DNA of 64,000 nt from contig OW203725.1 in the NCBI GenBank assembly GCA_934045075.1, forward strand, positions 3,624,012-3,688,011. The letters are read 5' to 3'. The stretch is from Yponomeuta sedellus. Lineage: Eukaryota; Arthropoda; Insecta; Lepidoptera; Yponomeutidae. The notes beneath the pieces were generated by a model. The model made no database searches, was not told the origin of the DNA, and saw only the letters and a program-made list of their open reading frames with translations. Each line of letters starts with the position of its first letter. Position 1 is the first letter of the stretch. Position numbers and translations under genes: made by a program. Of the stretch, positions 19,213-29,799 are shown one piece after another.

Positions 19213-20214
19213 GTCTACTAACCAATGGCATTGCAATAGTATAACCCGTGCTACTCAAGTCAGCGCCTCGCGCGATTCAATCTTCTTCGCGAGAGATACC
19301 TATTTAATTTGTGGGTTAAACCCCTGGAATGACGATGTACTGCTAATGCTTTGAAGACTACCAAATTGAGGAAAATAACAACCGTTGACGTGTTTATAAC
19401 ATTCTATTGAAAAACTTTGTAAGTATTAGAGGCTTGGTTTTCCACTTTGGTCTTCTGTCGAATTATGATATTTACTCATGAGTTGCGAAATTATAAAAAA
19501 ATATCTAATATAAAATTTTTCAAAATTTTATATTTTTTTTATTTTATAAAAAATATTTTTTTAAGGACTTACTTAAATCTTCGTAATTTGATATAATAGG
19601 CACTCGGTTCTCATCATCAACTACTTAAAATGAGCATAAAAAATATACATTAGTGCATGCAATAACAATGGGCACGTCTGAAAATCGGGTATCAGAACAT
19701 AGCTACTACGCGGCGAATAACGATCTTAAGTAAAGGAGTCATGACATAACTTAATTACAAAGCGAAACTTTTCAGGCCGTAACAAAAGACCTCATTTAGA
19801 GTAAGTTGGTACTTTGGAGATTCTATTAAGTTTATGAAAAGAAAAACAAAAAAGACTAGAAAGGTTTAAAGTTCTTTGGTCAAAGGAACCCTGAATAGGA
19901 ACACAAAAGGAGTTCTTTTAGCGCCACTACCTGAGTACAGGTAAAAGGTATAGACGATTTTTTTCAATACTCAAAGCATTCATTTGAGTACAAATTATAA
20001 AAACTGTCGAACACAATCGACTACCCATTTTTGCTCAAAATTTTCATTGAAGGATACTTTATAACTTTCTAGTTCCCTCTCTTTCACACTCCTATCTATT
20101 TCTATTAATTTTGAAAACCTTTTCGTCGCAATTTGATTCGTCTCGTTGAGAATCGAAATTTAATGTATATACATAGGTACTTAATACAATAAACGGTTGT
20201 TTATTGCTTTCCAG
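19213..20214. other. No gene recognised
   Basis: AT-rich. Long A/T tracts around 19490-19570. Nothing repeated within the window. Confidence 0.4.
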
Positions 20215-20330
20215 TAATTTACAGAAGTTGATGAAGCGAAGGTGATCTGTCAGGGTCGTGGCAAGTGGCAGTCCCTGGTCTCTGCCTACCCCTCTGGGAT
20301 ACAGGCGTGAGGTTATGTATGTATGTGTTT
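20215..20330 (+). pseudogene. LINE-d 3' tail, plus strand
   Basis: Encodes the C-terminal EVDEAKVICQ..GKWQSLVSAY block, stop, then GAGGTTATGTATGTATG as 3' tail. Only the last ~35 residues survive. The following 500 bp hold nothing I can name. Confidence 0.7.
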
Positions 20331-20848
20331 GTAATTTTCAGAAATAGGGTATATCCTTATTGATATCAATCTGAATACATAAAAACATACATTTATGCCA
20401 TAAATTTATGAGTCATGCATTGGCCATTTTGTCAGCAGAAAAATCTTTTATGTCATAGTAGCGTTTATTTATTAAGATGTCATATACTTGTAGTTTTCTT
20501 TCGCGTAGAATTGTATTCAATGGTTTATGTATTTAATGTATTGTAGTTGTCGTTCCTCTAACTTCCTTGACCTGTTTCAATCTCTGTTTTTTCTTTCTTC
20601 CCCAATATTTCTCACACACGTTTCTCATTTTTTCTATACCCTTGCATGTTAATTTTTCCCAATTTTCTTTACTTTTCTCAATCAGAATGAATAAAAAAAT
20701 TGTTGATAATGTAAACACAAAACTAAATACAACCTATTGTCTAATGGGCTTAAAAACTGCCTAATGCTCACTACAGATGTCGTCACTGTTGTGTGTACTA
20801 TTAATTTGACCGTTCTGCATAGTAGATAGTTTTGTGAATCATTATCTT

Positions 20849-21145
20849 TGTCCAATCGTCAATTGCAAAAATACGGGCTTTCATTTATTTCCCAAGGAAC
20901 TTAAAAGAAGAAAACTGTGGGAGAGAGCTCTCCGTAGAAAATTTGGAAAGGTTCGTTAAGATATGTGATGCCCATTTGGCATTTGACGAATCTTTACACA
21001 AGGTATTGAAGAAAACAGCTGCACCTTTAGACCAAATAACAATACAATATGGCAGTTCTTGGGAGTACTCAACAGTGCTGCCAACTACAATGAGCTTTCA
21101 GTTTGGTAGTAGAGAAGCGAGAGGGCCGGCGGCATTGCCTCACTG
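20849..21145 (+). pseudogene. THAP-type zinc-finger (C2CH) fragment, frameshifted
   Basis: The first frame, from 20849, gives CPIVNCKNTG, then FHLFPKE, then LWERALRR and a stop about 36 residues in. The next frame resumes at 20943 with FVKICDAHL. Together they show the order Cys-X4-Cys, a Phe-His-X-Phe-Pro motif, a Trp/Ala-Leu-Arg stretch and Cys-X2-His, as in THAP DNA-binding domains. About 33 residues lie between the second and third cysteines, at the short end for the family. One small indel near 20940 separates the halves. THAP domains occur in P-element-like transposases and in many insect nuclear proteins. The downstream part, to about 21145, shows no transposase motif and runs into a SINE-D tail and the gap, so I cannot tell transposon relic from gene relic. 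An exon boundary instead of a frameshift cannot be excluded. Confidence 0.6.
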
Positions 21146-21300
21146 TAATAATAATATTGGCCTCTTTGCATCTACTTAATGAGATGATTTATACAGCGTA
21201 ACAGTGGTATCTTCACTCACACTAGATGGGTGAAGGGACCACTCCGACGCTGTAGTGCCTGGGTCATGGTTTTATAGATGGTGTAGGCTTGCCCAGCACC
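21146..21300 (-). mobile_element. SINE-D 3' part, cut by the gap
   Basis: Complement matches the 3' half of the SINE-D copies at 37215-37368 and 50705-50871 (AAGCCTACACCATCTATAAA, AGCGTCGGAGTGGTCCCTTC, CTTAATGAGATGATTTATAC). Confidence 0.75.
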
Positions 21301-21500
21301 NNNNNNNNNNNNNNNNNNNNNNNNNNNNNNNNNNNNNNNNNNNNNNNNNNNNNNNNNNNNNNNNNNNNNNNNNNNNNNNNNNNNNNNNNNNNNNNNNNNN
21401 NNNNNNNNNNNNNNNNNNNNNNNNNNNNNNNNNNNNNNNNNNNNNNNNNNNNNNNNNNNNNNNNNNNNNNNNNNNNNNNNNNNNNNNNNNNNNNNNNNNN
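21301..21500. other. Assembly gap (200 N)
   Basis: Exactly 200 N. The round number suggests a placeholder, so the true length is unknown. Sequence on its right (21501-21600) is unassigned. Confidence 0.99.
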
Positions 21501-21615
21501 AAACATTCTTTGAGACATATAAAGGTGGCTCCAGATACTATGTACCGTTAAATTAAGCAGTTTACGTAAATAAAGATTTTTGTATTTGTATTTGTATAAT
21601 AATAAATAATTATAT

Positions 21616-22060
21616 AAGTGAGCGCTGGTGGCCTAGGCGAACCGAGTGATTGGAATCAATCAATTGATTATATTATGTGTTAATGCCGTGGCTAAGGACA
21701 ATTTGAAAACCTATTTAGAGGCTAAAAATTCCACCCATGCCGCGATTCGAACCCACGACCTCTGGATGGCAGGGATAGCCAGAGGTCGCAGGTTCGAATC
21801 GCGGCATGGGTGGAAAATTTTAGCCTCTAAATAGATTTTTTTAATCAATCAATTGAGTTTAAGCACCACTGCCATTATATGACAGCCGGCACCAACGGCT
21901 TAAAGTGCCTTGCAAAGCACGGAAGCGCTCGGAAAAATACCACTAGCGGTAGTCACGGGACGCTCACCCATCCTGTACTTGACCGCGCCTGTTGTTGCTT
22001 AACAAGTGATTGATTCCAATCACTCGGTTCGCCTAGGCCACGAGCGCTTTTTTTACTTTA
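21616..22060. repeat. Rep-A in snap-back arrangement, split by SINE-C
   Basis: The right part (21857-22055) is a normal plus-strand Rep-A 3' half ending AGGCCACGAGCGCTTT. The left part (21621-21667) is the inverted 3' end (AGCGCTGGTGGCCTAGGCGA...GTGATTGGAATCAATCAATTG). Both ends therefore point outwards with Rep-A 3' termini, and a palindromic SINE-C sits between them. Confidence 0.65.
21668..21842. mobile_element. Palindromic SINE-C with 14-bp TSD
   Basis: Left arm with long tail (TTAATGCCGTGGCTAAGGAC), centre CCTCTGG-ATGGCAGGGATAG-CCAGAGG, right arm ending in the short tail (CTCTAAATAGATTTTTTT). Direct repeats AATCAATCAATTGA at 21654-21667 and 21843-21856. Confidence 0.8.
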
Positions 22061-22109
22061 AACGGGTCTAATTGCTATATTTATTAAGCAAAACATTATT
22101 ACCTATAAT

Positions 22110-22625
22110 ACTAAAGTTGCCAGTCAGTATATCTATGAAAACATTATGTACGTCAGGAAAAATATCAGTAACTTTAAAACTTTAGGTAGCCAACACAATG
22201 TGAATACTAGAAATAAACATAAACTTTTGTTCCCACTATTTAGGCCGGCAAAGGTTAATACATCTTCATGGGGCATTGTATACGCTTCTATAATAAAATC
22301 CCTGAAGATATATTAAGCTTGCCTGAATCGCGGTTCAAAAAATATGTTAAGCACACTTTGTGCCAAAAGGGCTACTATAACATAAAGGATTATCTAGATG
22401 ACAATGAGGTCTGGAATTATAGCCAGTACAATGTACGAGTTCTATGTTTATAATAATTATGTAAACTATGTTAATTAAGGACTTTGAAAAGACTAAGTTT
22501 GAAGTTTTTTTGTCCATTATTTCTCCAAAATGATCTAGATTTTGAAATGGACACCTAGTTTGAATTGTAACGTTCATTAAGACGCAGCTTCTGCGCTACT
22601 TTGAATAAAACCTTTTCATTTCATT
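22110..22625 (+). pseudogene. LINE-a 3' fragment
   Basis: Starts abruptly in the RT C-terminal region (matching 26760 onward) and runs through the 3' UTR to AATAAAACCTTTTCATTTCA. It has a one-base loss near 22263 and a TAG replacing the late Glu codon, so it is a dead 5'-truncated copy. Apart from these it is very close to the copy at 24065-27292. Confidence 0.85.
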
Positions 22626-22898
22626 GCAACGTTGTCTAGTCGGAAATTAAGGTAGGTAGGTAGGCCCTATGGCCTGATCCCAAGCTAAGACACTCTGTAC
22701 TATGGTTACCAGGCAAAGACGTCACAAACTTAAAAATACACCCGATATAATGAGCATCGCGATTCATTACGAAATACTACGTACACGTTTTCTTACATGC
22801 TCGTAGATTTTTCTTTTAGCAAAACATCTCATTTTTTTTTCTTAATGTTAACCACAGGAGCCTGTACGCTGCGTAATGAAGGTCCAAATTAATTTCTG

Positions 22899-23009
22899 AC
22901 CTTTTTACTCACGTTCACGCGGCCGGGGGTCGGTAAGCTCCCTTACTATCATAACCCGGCCAAATTAACTAGGCTGCTGAAAAACTGGGGGGTCGCGAGT
23001 AAAAAGGTT
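22899..23009. mobile_element. Short TIR element (~111 bp)
   Basis: Termini ACCTTTTTACTCACG and CGCGAGTAAAAAGGT are complementary with one mismatch. The interior includes GCGGCCGGGGGTCGG and CCCGGCC. Only one copy is in the window. Confidence 0.5.
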
Positions 23010-23150
23010 ACCAGCAATTTCGCCATTGTTATGTACAGTGAATGTGGTAATGGGGTGACTTGTAATGGAGTCAGAATACGAGAAATTAGGGCACATAACT
23101 TTCAGGGCTTCAACGTCACTAGTATCGTGGCAGTGGTGTGATGCGTCAAA

Positions 23151-23325
23151 AATGCTGCTTGTCGCAGGAAGGTTAGGCCATACTCTACCACGGGGGCCAA
23201 GTCCGGGTTAGTGGAGGATTGTAAGACAATGGCGGGCCTCACAGAAGTTATATTACCTGTTGTTGCTTAACCCAAGTAATTTATTCCAATCACTCGATTC
23301 CATTAGGCCACGAGCGCTTTTATTA
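23151..23325 (+). repeat. Rep-A with internal deletion
   Basis: Begins at GTCGCAGGAAGGTTAGGCC, jumps from GGCGGGCCTCACAGAAGTTA directly to CTGTTGTTGCTTAACCC, and ends AGGCCACGAGCGCTTT. Confidence 0.7.
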
Positions 23326-23456
23326 CGCAATAGATTTATTTTATTTTTAATTATTTTTCACACCTCCTGCTCGACAATGCCTTATTACGTACCTTCAAAT
23401 ATCATCGTAAAGCATAGCCTTGTCTCTCGAGGGCAATAATAATGAAGAATTTCCCT

Positions 23457-23841
23457 AGGGAATAAAGTGATTTGAATTTAGAATGTCAAAATTCGCATGA
23501 AAACTATGAAGAAGCCCCGCATTGCAATTCGAAATTCGAATTGTTGTTCGAAACTCACCCCTTTTTTCTTTTTTTTCTGAACTACTGTGTCGTGTGACCG
23601 CGCGAAACACCAATAAAAAAAGAAAAAGAGGCGCGAATTGCAAATACGAATTTAAAAGTTATATTCAATTTAAGTTGCTAAGCCGTAAAAGAGTGTGGAC
23701 TTTATATTAAAAAATATTTTTCAACTTCGCTCAGGAGTTAAAATTTAACTCCCTCGCTGCGCTCGGGAGTTAACTCGGAGTCCTTCGCTCCGCTCAGGGT
23801 TCAAAATACCGCCCATGACGTAATACATGGTTTTATTCCCT
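23457..23841. repeat. Possible TIR element (385 bp)
   Basis: Ends AGGGAATAAA and TTTATTCCCT are perfect 10-bp inverted repeats. The interior has repeated CGGGAGTTAACTC/CTCCGCTC blocks. No target duplication is evident, so this is tentative. Confidence 0.35.
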
Positions 23842-24056
23842 TAATGCATAATCTACTATTATTAAGTTTACAAAACAGAATACAGTCATTACAAGTTCCA
23901 TTTAAAAATACATCTGTTTGTGTTCTGGACTGCAGCTGCAGTCCAAGGTATGTAAACATAGAGGTTTTCAAAATTGAGAGCGGGATATGCAGTAGGTACT
24001 AACTTAATCTAGAACATTAAAACGTTTAACGTAAATGACATCACAAATAAGTTTAA

Positions 24057-27000
24057 TTAATCATTCAACTATCGTGTGAAGCGTTGGATGAAGGCGAGTT
24101 ACAAATTACAGAGCCAATCATTTTAAAGAATTTAGAAGGATTTGGTTCAAATAAACCTAGTATAAGTAGGTTAAGCTTGACTGCTGATTTAAACTATCAG
24201 CGCAGACAACAGAAAAGCCCCCCTTAAAAAAACTTATCTTAGCTAATCAAAATTTACAGGGCGGTTTTTCTGGTAAATTACTAGAATTAGAGTTATTTCT
24301 AGAACAACATAGAGTAGATGTACTCTGTGTCACTGAGCACTGGCTACTAGAGTCCCAAATGAATTTTTCTGTAAATAATTATGAAATAGCCAGTTGCTTT
24401 AATAGAAAGTCTGCATTGCATGGTGGATCTTTAATAATAGTAAATAGTAGTTTGAAGTATAAAGAACGAAAAGATATTAGCAGACTTTCTGTTGAAAAAG
24501 TTGTAGAACTATCATGTGTTGAACTGGCTAAGCATATTGTAGTAAGCGTATACAGGCCCCCCGCCAGTGACTACAGTTTATTTGAATCCGTACTAGAGGA
24601 TGTTTTAAAGGTAGCTTCAAGTAGTAGCAAGAAAGTTATAGTATGTGGAGATTTTAATATAGACTTGCTGGTAGACTCCGTTTTAAATAACAAATTAAAA
24701 CTTATTTTCAAGTCTTTTAATTTAGTTAATATTTTCTTAGAGCCTTCTAGGATTACCGAAAACACAGCCACCTGTCTTGACAATGTATTCTGCGACTGTG
24801 AATTTTCGCATTGTTCTACAGTAACTTGCTTAAAGTCAGACCACAATGGTCAAATTGTCCACTTTGAAGCAGATTTTAAAAAAAAGGAGCAAGCTATAAT
24901 TTATCGGCCCATTACAGCAAAAAAGATGGAATTATTTAGAAATTACATACAAAGTAGCTTACCTACACAAAATAATAAGACCCTTAATGCAAATGCTCAT
25001 TATGGAGATTTATTCAAAGTTGTTTCAGGTAGTTTTGAAAAAGTTTTTAAATTAAAAAAGTTATCATCAAAAAGAAATAAAGTAGCATTTAGTGAATGGG
25101 CTACTGCCGGCATCCGAAAAAGCAGGGACACACTATATGCGCTATATGAGAAAAAAACATACACATATGACCCCAGTTTTATACAGTATGTTAAACTATA
25201 TTCAAAATTATTTAAGGCCGTCTGCCACAAAGCAAAATGTGAGCATATAAAATCAAAAATCCTTCAATCGTCTAATAAATCCAGAACAATTTGGGCTATT
25301 ATAAATAAGGAAACCGGTAAATCCAAATCAGGAGATCGCGAACTTTCACTTAAAATAGATGATAAATTAATAACCTCAAATGAAGACATTGCTACGGCTT
25401 TTGAACAGTTCTTTACAAATGTTCCAATTGTAACGACAGCTCCTTTAGACTCTTCTCCAGCTCTTGCTGAAAGTATTTTGAAAGACAATGTCCCCCCATG
25501 CCATCACGATTTTTCGTTCGACTATATTGAAGCCCATACCGTGATTAAATCGTTTAAAAAGCTAAAGCTTAAAAAAACTGAGGACTTATGGGGTATGTCA
25601 GTAATAGTAGTTAGCTCAGTAATCGATACCCTAGCACCCCATTTAGCCAAAATCTTTAACAAATGTTTAGATGAGGGTATATTCCCTGATCTAATGAAAT
25701 ATAGTAGGCTCGTTCCTTTATTTAAAAGCGGTGATAAGCAAGATCCCACAAATTTCAGACCAGTCTCAGTTCTACCCGTTTTGAGTAAAATATTCGAGAA
25801 GATAGTTCTAGGTCAGCTGCTTACACATTTCAATGACTATCAACTTCTCCATGGTCAGCAATTCGGCTTTACGCAAGGGCGCTCTACAACGGACGCCGGC
25901 GTCATGTTAGTTAAACATATATTTAGTGCATGGGAAGAGCGCAAGGATGCTATAGGCGTATTCTGTGACTTGTCGAAAGCATTTGATTGCGTTGACCATA
26001 AAACCCTTCTTTTAAAATTAAAGCACTATGGTATAAACGGGAATAGCCTAAAACTTATAACATCATATTTAGAAGGGAGAGTTCAAAGAGCTGATATAAA
26101 TAGAACTAAATCTTCAGGGTCAGAGGTCAGGATAGGAGTGCCACAGGGATCGATTTTGGGGCCGTTCCTCTTCCTCGTATATGTAAATGATTTGCCGTTC
26201 ATGGTTCAAAATATGTCAGAGATAGTATTATTTGCAGATGACACGTCTCTTATTTTTAAAATTAAGAGACAAGAAAATGACCTTGACAATACAAATAATG
26301 CTCTCTCTCGGGTACTAAATTGGTTTACTTCTAATAACTTATTGTTAAATTCAAAAAAGACGAAATGTATAAAGTTCACTCTTCCAAATGTCAAAACGGT
26401 AGACAGCAATGTTTTACTGGGGAATGACAAATTAGACCTTGTGAATGAAACTGTATTCCTAGGTATCACAATTGATGCAAAGCTTCAATGGGGTCCTCAT
26501 GTAGAAAAATTAGCAAATAGGCTTAGTTCAGCAGCATATGCAGTCAAAAGAATTAGGGAACTAACTGACGTCGCAACTGCTAGGCTTGTTTATTTTAGTT
26601 ACTTCCATAGTCTTATGTCCTATGGCATACTACTGTGGGGACGGGCAGCAGACATTGAGACCATCTTCGTCTTGCAGAAGAGAGCGATCAGATTCATTTA
26701 TAGGCTGGGTAGTAGAGATTCGTTAAGAGATTTCTTTAAAGAAACTAACATCCTGACAGTTGCCAGTCAGTATATATATGAAAACATTATGTACGTTAGG
26801 AAAAATATCAGTAACTTTAAAACTTTAGGTAGCCAACACAATGTAAATACTAGAAATAAACATAAACTTTTGTTCCCACTATTTAGGCTGGCAAAGGTTA
26901 ATACATCCTTCATGGGGCATTGTATACGCTTCTATAATAAAATCCCTGAAGATATATTAAGCTTGCCTGAATCGCGGTTCAAAAAATATGTTAAGCACAC

Positions 27001-27292
27001 TTTGTGCCAAAAGGGCTACTATAACATAAAGGATTATTTAGATGACAATGAGGTCTGGAATGAAAGCCAGTACAATGTATGAGTTCTATGTTCAAAATAA
27101 TTATGTAAACTATGTTAATTAAGGACTTTTGAAAAGACTAAGTTAGGAGTTTTTTTGTCCATTTTTTCTCCTAAATGATCTAGATTTTGAAATGGACACC
27201 TAGTTTGAATTGTAACGTTCATTAAGCCGCAGTTTCTGTGCTACTTTGAATAAAACCTTTTCATTTCATTTCATTTCATTTCATTTCATTTC
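24057..27292 (+). mobile_element. LINE-a, CR1/Jockey-like non-LTR retrotransposon
   Basis: Contains the end of an upstream frame (24057-24227), the main ORF2 frame (24188-27082), a ~200-bp 3' UTR and a pentanucleotide tail of TTTCA repeats (about 27260-27292). The 5' end, with most of ORF1 and the first part of the endonuclease region, is absent or unrecognised. Related 3' pieces are at 22110, 41797 and 58421. Short tandem 3' tails rather than poly(A) are usual for CR1-type elements. Confidence 0.85.
24188..27082 (+). CDS. LINE-a ORF2: endonuclease and reverse transcriptase
   Basis: The frame is open from 24188 (stop just before). The first ATG is at 24359, but conserved endonuclease sequence (LILANQNLQG, VDVLCVTEHWL) lies upstream of it, so 24359 is not the true start. 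Counted from 24359: apurinic-like endonuclease with VYRPP (about 64-68), GDFN (97-100) and the catalytic SDHN (160-163); linker; RT with FCDLSKAFD (first catalytic Asp near 537), GVPQGSILGP (593-602) and FADD (625-628); C-terminal domain with CIRFYNKIPEDIL and the end ESQYNV. The product would nick target DNA and prime reverse transcription on it. All catalytic blocks that can be checked look intact and there is no internal stop over 960 codons, which points to a young copy. The frame overlaps an upstream one by 40 nt at a CCCCCCTTAAAAAAAC stretch. Confidence 0.85.
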   Translation, partial: FKLSAQTTEKPPLKKLILANQNLQGGFSGKLLELELFLEQHRVDVLCVTEHWLLESQMNFSVNNYEIASCFNRKSALHGGSLIIVNSSLKYKERKDISRLSVEKVVELSCVELAKHIVVSVYRPPASDYSLFESVLEDVLKVASSSSKKVIVCGDFNIDLLVDSVLNNKLKLIFKSFNLVNIFLEPSRITENTATCLDNVFCDCEFSHCSTVTCLKSDHNGQIVHFEADFKKKEQAIIYRPITAKKMELFRNYIQSSLPTQNNKTLNANAHYGDLFKVVSGSFEKVFKLKKLSSKRNKVAFSEWATAGIRKSRDTLYALYEKKTYTYDPSFIQYVKLYSKLFKAVCHKAKCEHIKSKILQSSNKSRTIWAIINKETGKSKSGDRELSLKIDDKLITSNEDIATAFEQFFTNVPIVTTAPLDSSPALAESILKDNVPPCHHDFSFDYIEAHTVIKSFKKLKLKKTEDLWGMSVIVVSSVIDTLAPHLAKIFNKCLDEGIFPDLMKYSRLVPLFKSGDKQDPTNFRPVSVLPVLSKIFEKIVLGQLLTHFNDYQLLHGQQFGFTQGRSTTDAGVMLVKHIFSAWEERKDAIGVFCDLSKAFDCVDHKTLLLKLKHYGINGNSLKLITSYLEGRVQRADINRTKSSGSEVRIGVPQGSILGPFLFLVYVNDLPFMVQNMSEIVLFADDTSLIFKIKRQENDLDNTNNALSRVLNWFTSNNLLLNSKKTKCIKFTLPNVKTVDSNVLLGNDKLDLVNETVFLGITIDAKLQWGPHVEKLANRLSSAAYAVKRIRELTDVATARLVYFSYFHSLMSYGILLWGRAADIETIFVLQKRAIRFIYRLGSRDSLRDFFKETNILTVASQYIYENIMYVRKNISNFKTLGSQHNVNTRNKHKLLFPLFRLAKVNTSFMGHCIRFYNKIPEDILSLPESRFKKYVKHTLCQKGYYNIKDYLDDNEVWNESQYNV

Positions 27293-27299
27293 AAATATA

Positions 27300-27464
27300 T
27301 CAATAATTATTAAAAATGTATTTATGACGTCAAGAACACTGTGTTCATTTTGAAACTGTACAAATAAAATTGATCGCAATAAACATGTAAAATAGCAATA
27401 ACTTTCCCGATCTCACTGACTCGACCCACAAGAGACAAGTTAAGATAAAATAAAATAAATCCAA
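27300..27464. other. Short intergenic stretch
   Basis: AT-rich, without recognised content. Confidence 0.3.
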
Positions 27465-27815
27465 CCCATCAACCCATTATGTCCCCACCGAGGTACACGA
27501 GTCTCTTCCCTGAGGAAGGTATATGCTATACTCCACCACGGGGGCCAAGTCCGGATTGGTGGAGGCTTGCAAGACTAGTGGCTGGTCTTACTGTCAGAAG
27601 TTTTCAAGCCACCCTAAGACCTCCGACTTGGCTTAACGACTGCCATCTATCGACGGCAGCCGGCACCAACTGCTTATCGTGCCTTGCGAAGCACTGGACC
27701 GCTCGGAAAAATGCCACTAGCGTTAGTCATAGACGCTCACCCATCCATGAAGGCGCCCTATGTTGCTTAACCGTCTTGACCGTTTAGGATCACTCAGGCA
27801 GCCGGGGCTACAAGC
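27465..27815 (+). repeat. Rep-A subfamily 2
   Basis: CCCACCGAGGTACACGAGTC, CTGAGGAAGG, GGTTGGTGGAGG-like block, ATCTATCGACGGCAGCCGGC and GTTGCTTAACCGTCTTGACC. Same variant as 14742-15106. Confidence 0.7.
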
Positions 27816-28648
27816 GATTAGGATAAAATAAAAGACTATTTATTCAAGTAAAATTTTACAATGACCTTATCTCTAAGGCAGTGGTACAGTGCTACACAAG
27901 AAATAAGTCTCGCGGATGTACCTGCGCAGATGACCAAATTTTGGATGTGCGGCAAGTTGATCGGCCAATCAGATGGTTTCATTTTATGGCAGGCCACGCG
28001 CCTTTGTTGCTATTGGTTGATTCAACGTCATCGATGCAGGTGACTGTTAGTTTGGCAATATTAGCGTGAGCGAAATAGGTAGCGCTACAGCGGCAATCAA
28101 TTCTGCACCTTAACCGTATCGGTTAAAGATCATGTTGAATGTACTTATAGCTTCGGGTACTTTCGTTATACTTCTTCCTAGTCTGCGCGAACGTAGATTC
28201 CCGAAGGGACTTTTATGATGTGTAGTACTGTAACCTGTTCCCTTTAAAAGAAAAAAGAAGAAGTTTGTAGAAAATCGCTCTCCTTGTTTATTCATTATTT
28301 ATTAAAAACTGTGGCAGGTACCTAGAAGTATGAAACTCGATGTCGTGACGTCACGCTTATCATGCGACCTGATACCATTCGTAGCTCAGAGCAGTTTCGC
28401 GGTGAGGTAATAAGTAGGTGGCTCATAAAAGTTAGGGCAACAAAGGGCACGTAATCCCCCAGAATGAACTTGAGTTAGGACTCGCCTGTTTAGACGCGAG
28501 GATGCGGGAAAAAAATTATAATAATATTGACGGTTTTGTGCATGTTTGTCTTAAAAGGGGCGACGAAAAACATAGTGGTAGTGGAACACTATCTACATGT
28601 TCAGAACAAAAATGTGGAGTTCTATCAGTAAGTGTAAACATTATATCT
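27816..28648. other. No gene recognised
   Basis: Two short overlapping open frames at 27861-28069 have no recognisable motif. No repeat known from elsewhere in the window. Confidence 0.4.
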
Positions 28649-28649
28649 T

Positions 28650-29190
28650 TTTTATTTTTAACGCACTAACCCGTGCTAAGGACAATTTCAAAAACCCTAT
28701 TTAGAGGCTAAAAATTCCTCCAATGCCGGGATTCGAACCCGCGACCTCTGGCTATCCGTGCCAGCGCTCTTTCCAACTAGCTTATGGGCGACTCACCGGC
28801 ATCAGTGAAATTTCGAACCTCTTTACACTATTCTCTGTATTACGTACAGGCAGCGACATCTGGCTTAAGTAAATTTCATCACTTACAGCCCGACTACCTA
28901 CTTGGCAGTTAGGTTTTTACATCGGAATGATATCACTGTACCCACATGATTATACTATTTTTATTTTTAATGCACAAACCCGTGATAAGGACAATTTTCA
29001 AAAACCTAATTAGAGGCTAAAAATTCCACCCATGCCGTGATTCGAACCCGCGACCTCTGGCTATCCGTGCCAGCGCTCTTTCCAACTGAGCTAATGGGCG
29101 ACTCACCGGCATCAGTGAAATTTCGAACCTCTTTACACTATTCTCTGTATTATAGTGTAGAGTGTAAAGAGGTTCGAAATATCACGAGCT
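28650..29190 (-). mobile_element. SINE-C tandem dimer, with a snap-back junction at its head end
   Basis: Two minus-strand units in tandem (28650-28958 and 28960-29153), each with long tail, tRNA-like head and body. The second ends in an inverted repeat: 20-bp arms at 29120-29139 and 29161-29180 (GAACCTCTTTACACT and its complement) with a 21-nt loop. Confidence 0.8.
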
Positions 29191-29794
29191 GGCAGATAGG
29201 CCAGTATTACTTTTTTCAGTTTACATATGCCAACTAACTCGACCGAGAATCTCATTGAATTTACAGAATGCCTCAGTGAAATCAATGCTATTATTACAGT
29301 ACAGATATTGAATCGGCTTTTATTCTCGGGGACTTTAACGCCCATCCGAATGAACTTTTTTGCGATAAACTTTTTCGACAAACGAAGTAATCAGTCGTAA
29401 TTTTTGTCACCCATTTTTCATTTATCACCCTTAATAAAATCAGTAGCTTATCTATTGAGAACCTTGAGAATAGTATGAAAAATTAAAAAATTAACTCTGA
29501 ATAAGCAAAAAAATATTCTTGAAACTTGACAAAGTTAGTTATAGGATTTTTTTATTAAAACAGTTAATTACACTCTGGGTGTTTTCTGTTAGCGAAGGGT
29601 AAAATAATACAAATTTAAAAATCTGTGTAACTTTGAAAATGAAGACTAGAATGTGACTCCCCGATATGTTTCCACTTCCACTTTCCACTATAAAATATTT
29701 AAAGGCAAGAAGGGTCTTTGCACTGCCATTCATTATAATACAAGATTTCGCTCCATTTTCACTACATTTTAAAAAAGATTGCTCTTTTTCATTT
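29191..29794. other. No gene recognised
   Basis: AT-rich. The last 60 bp (ACAAGATTTCGCTCCATTTTC...CACTACATTTT) resemble units of the degenerate array at 35190-35400 on the other side of the copia insertion. Confidence 0.4.
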
Positions 29795-29799
29795 GTTCT

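Noticed and set aside
21255..21551. Open frames across the N run
   Set aside because: They consist mainly of unknown residues from the assembly gap.
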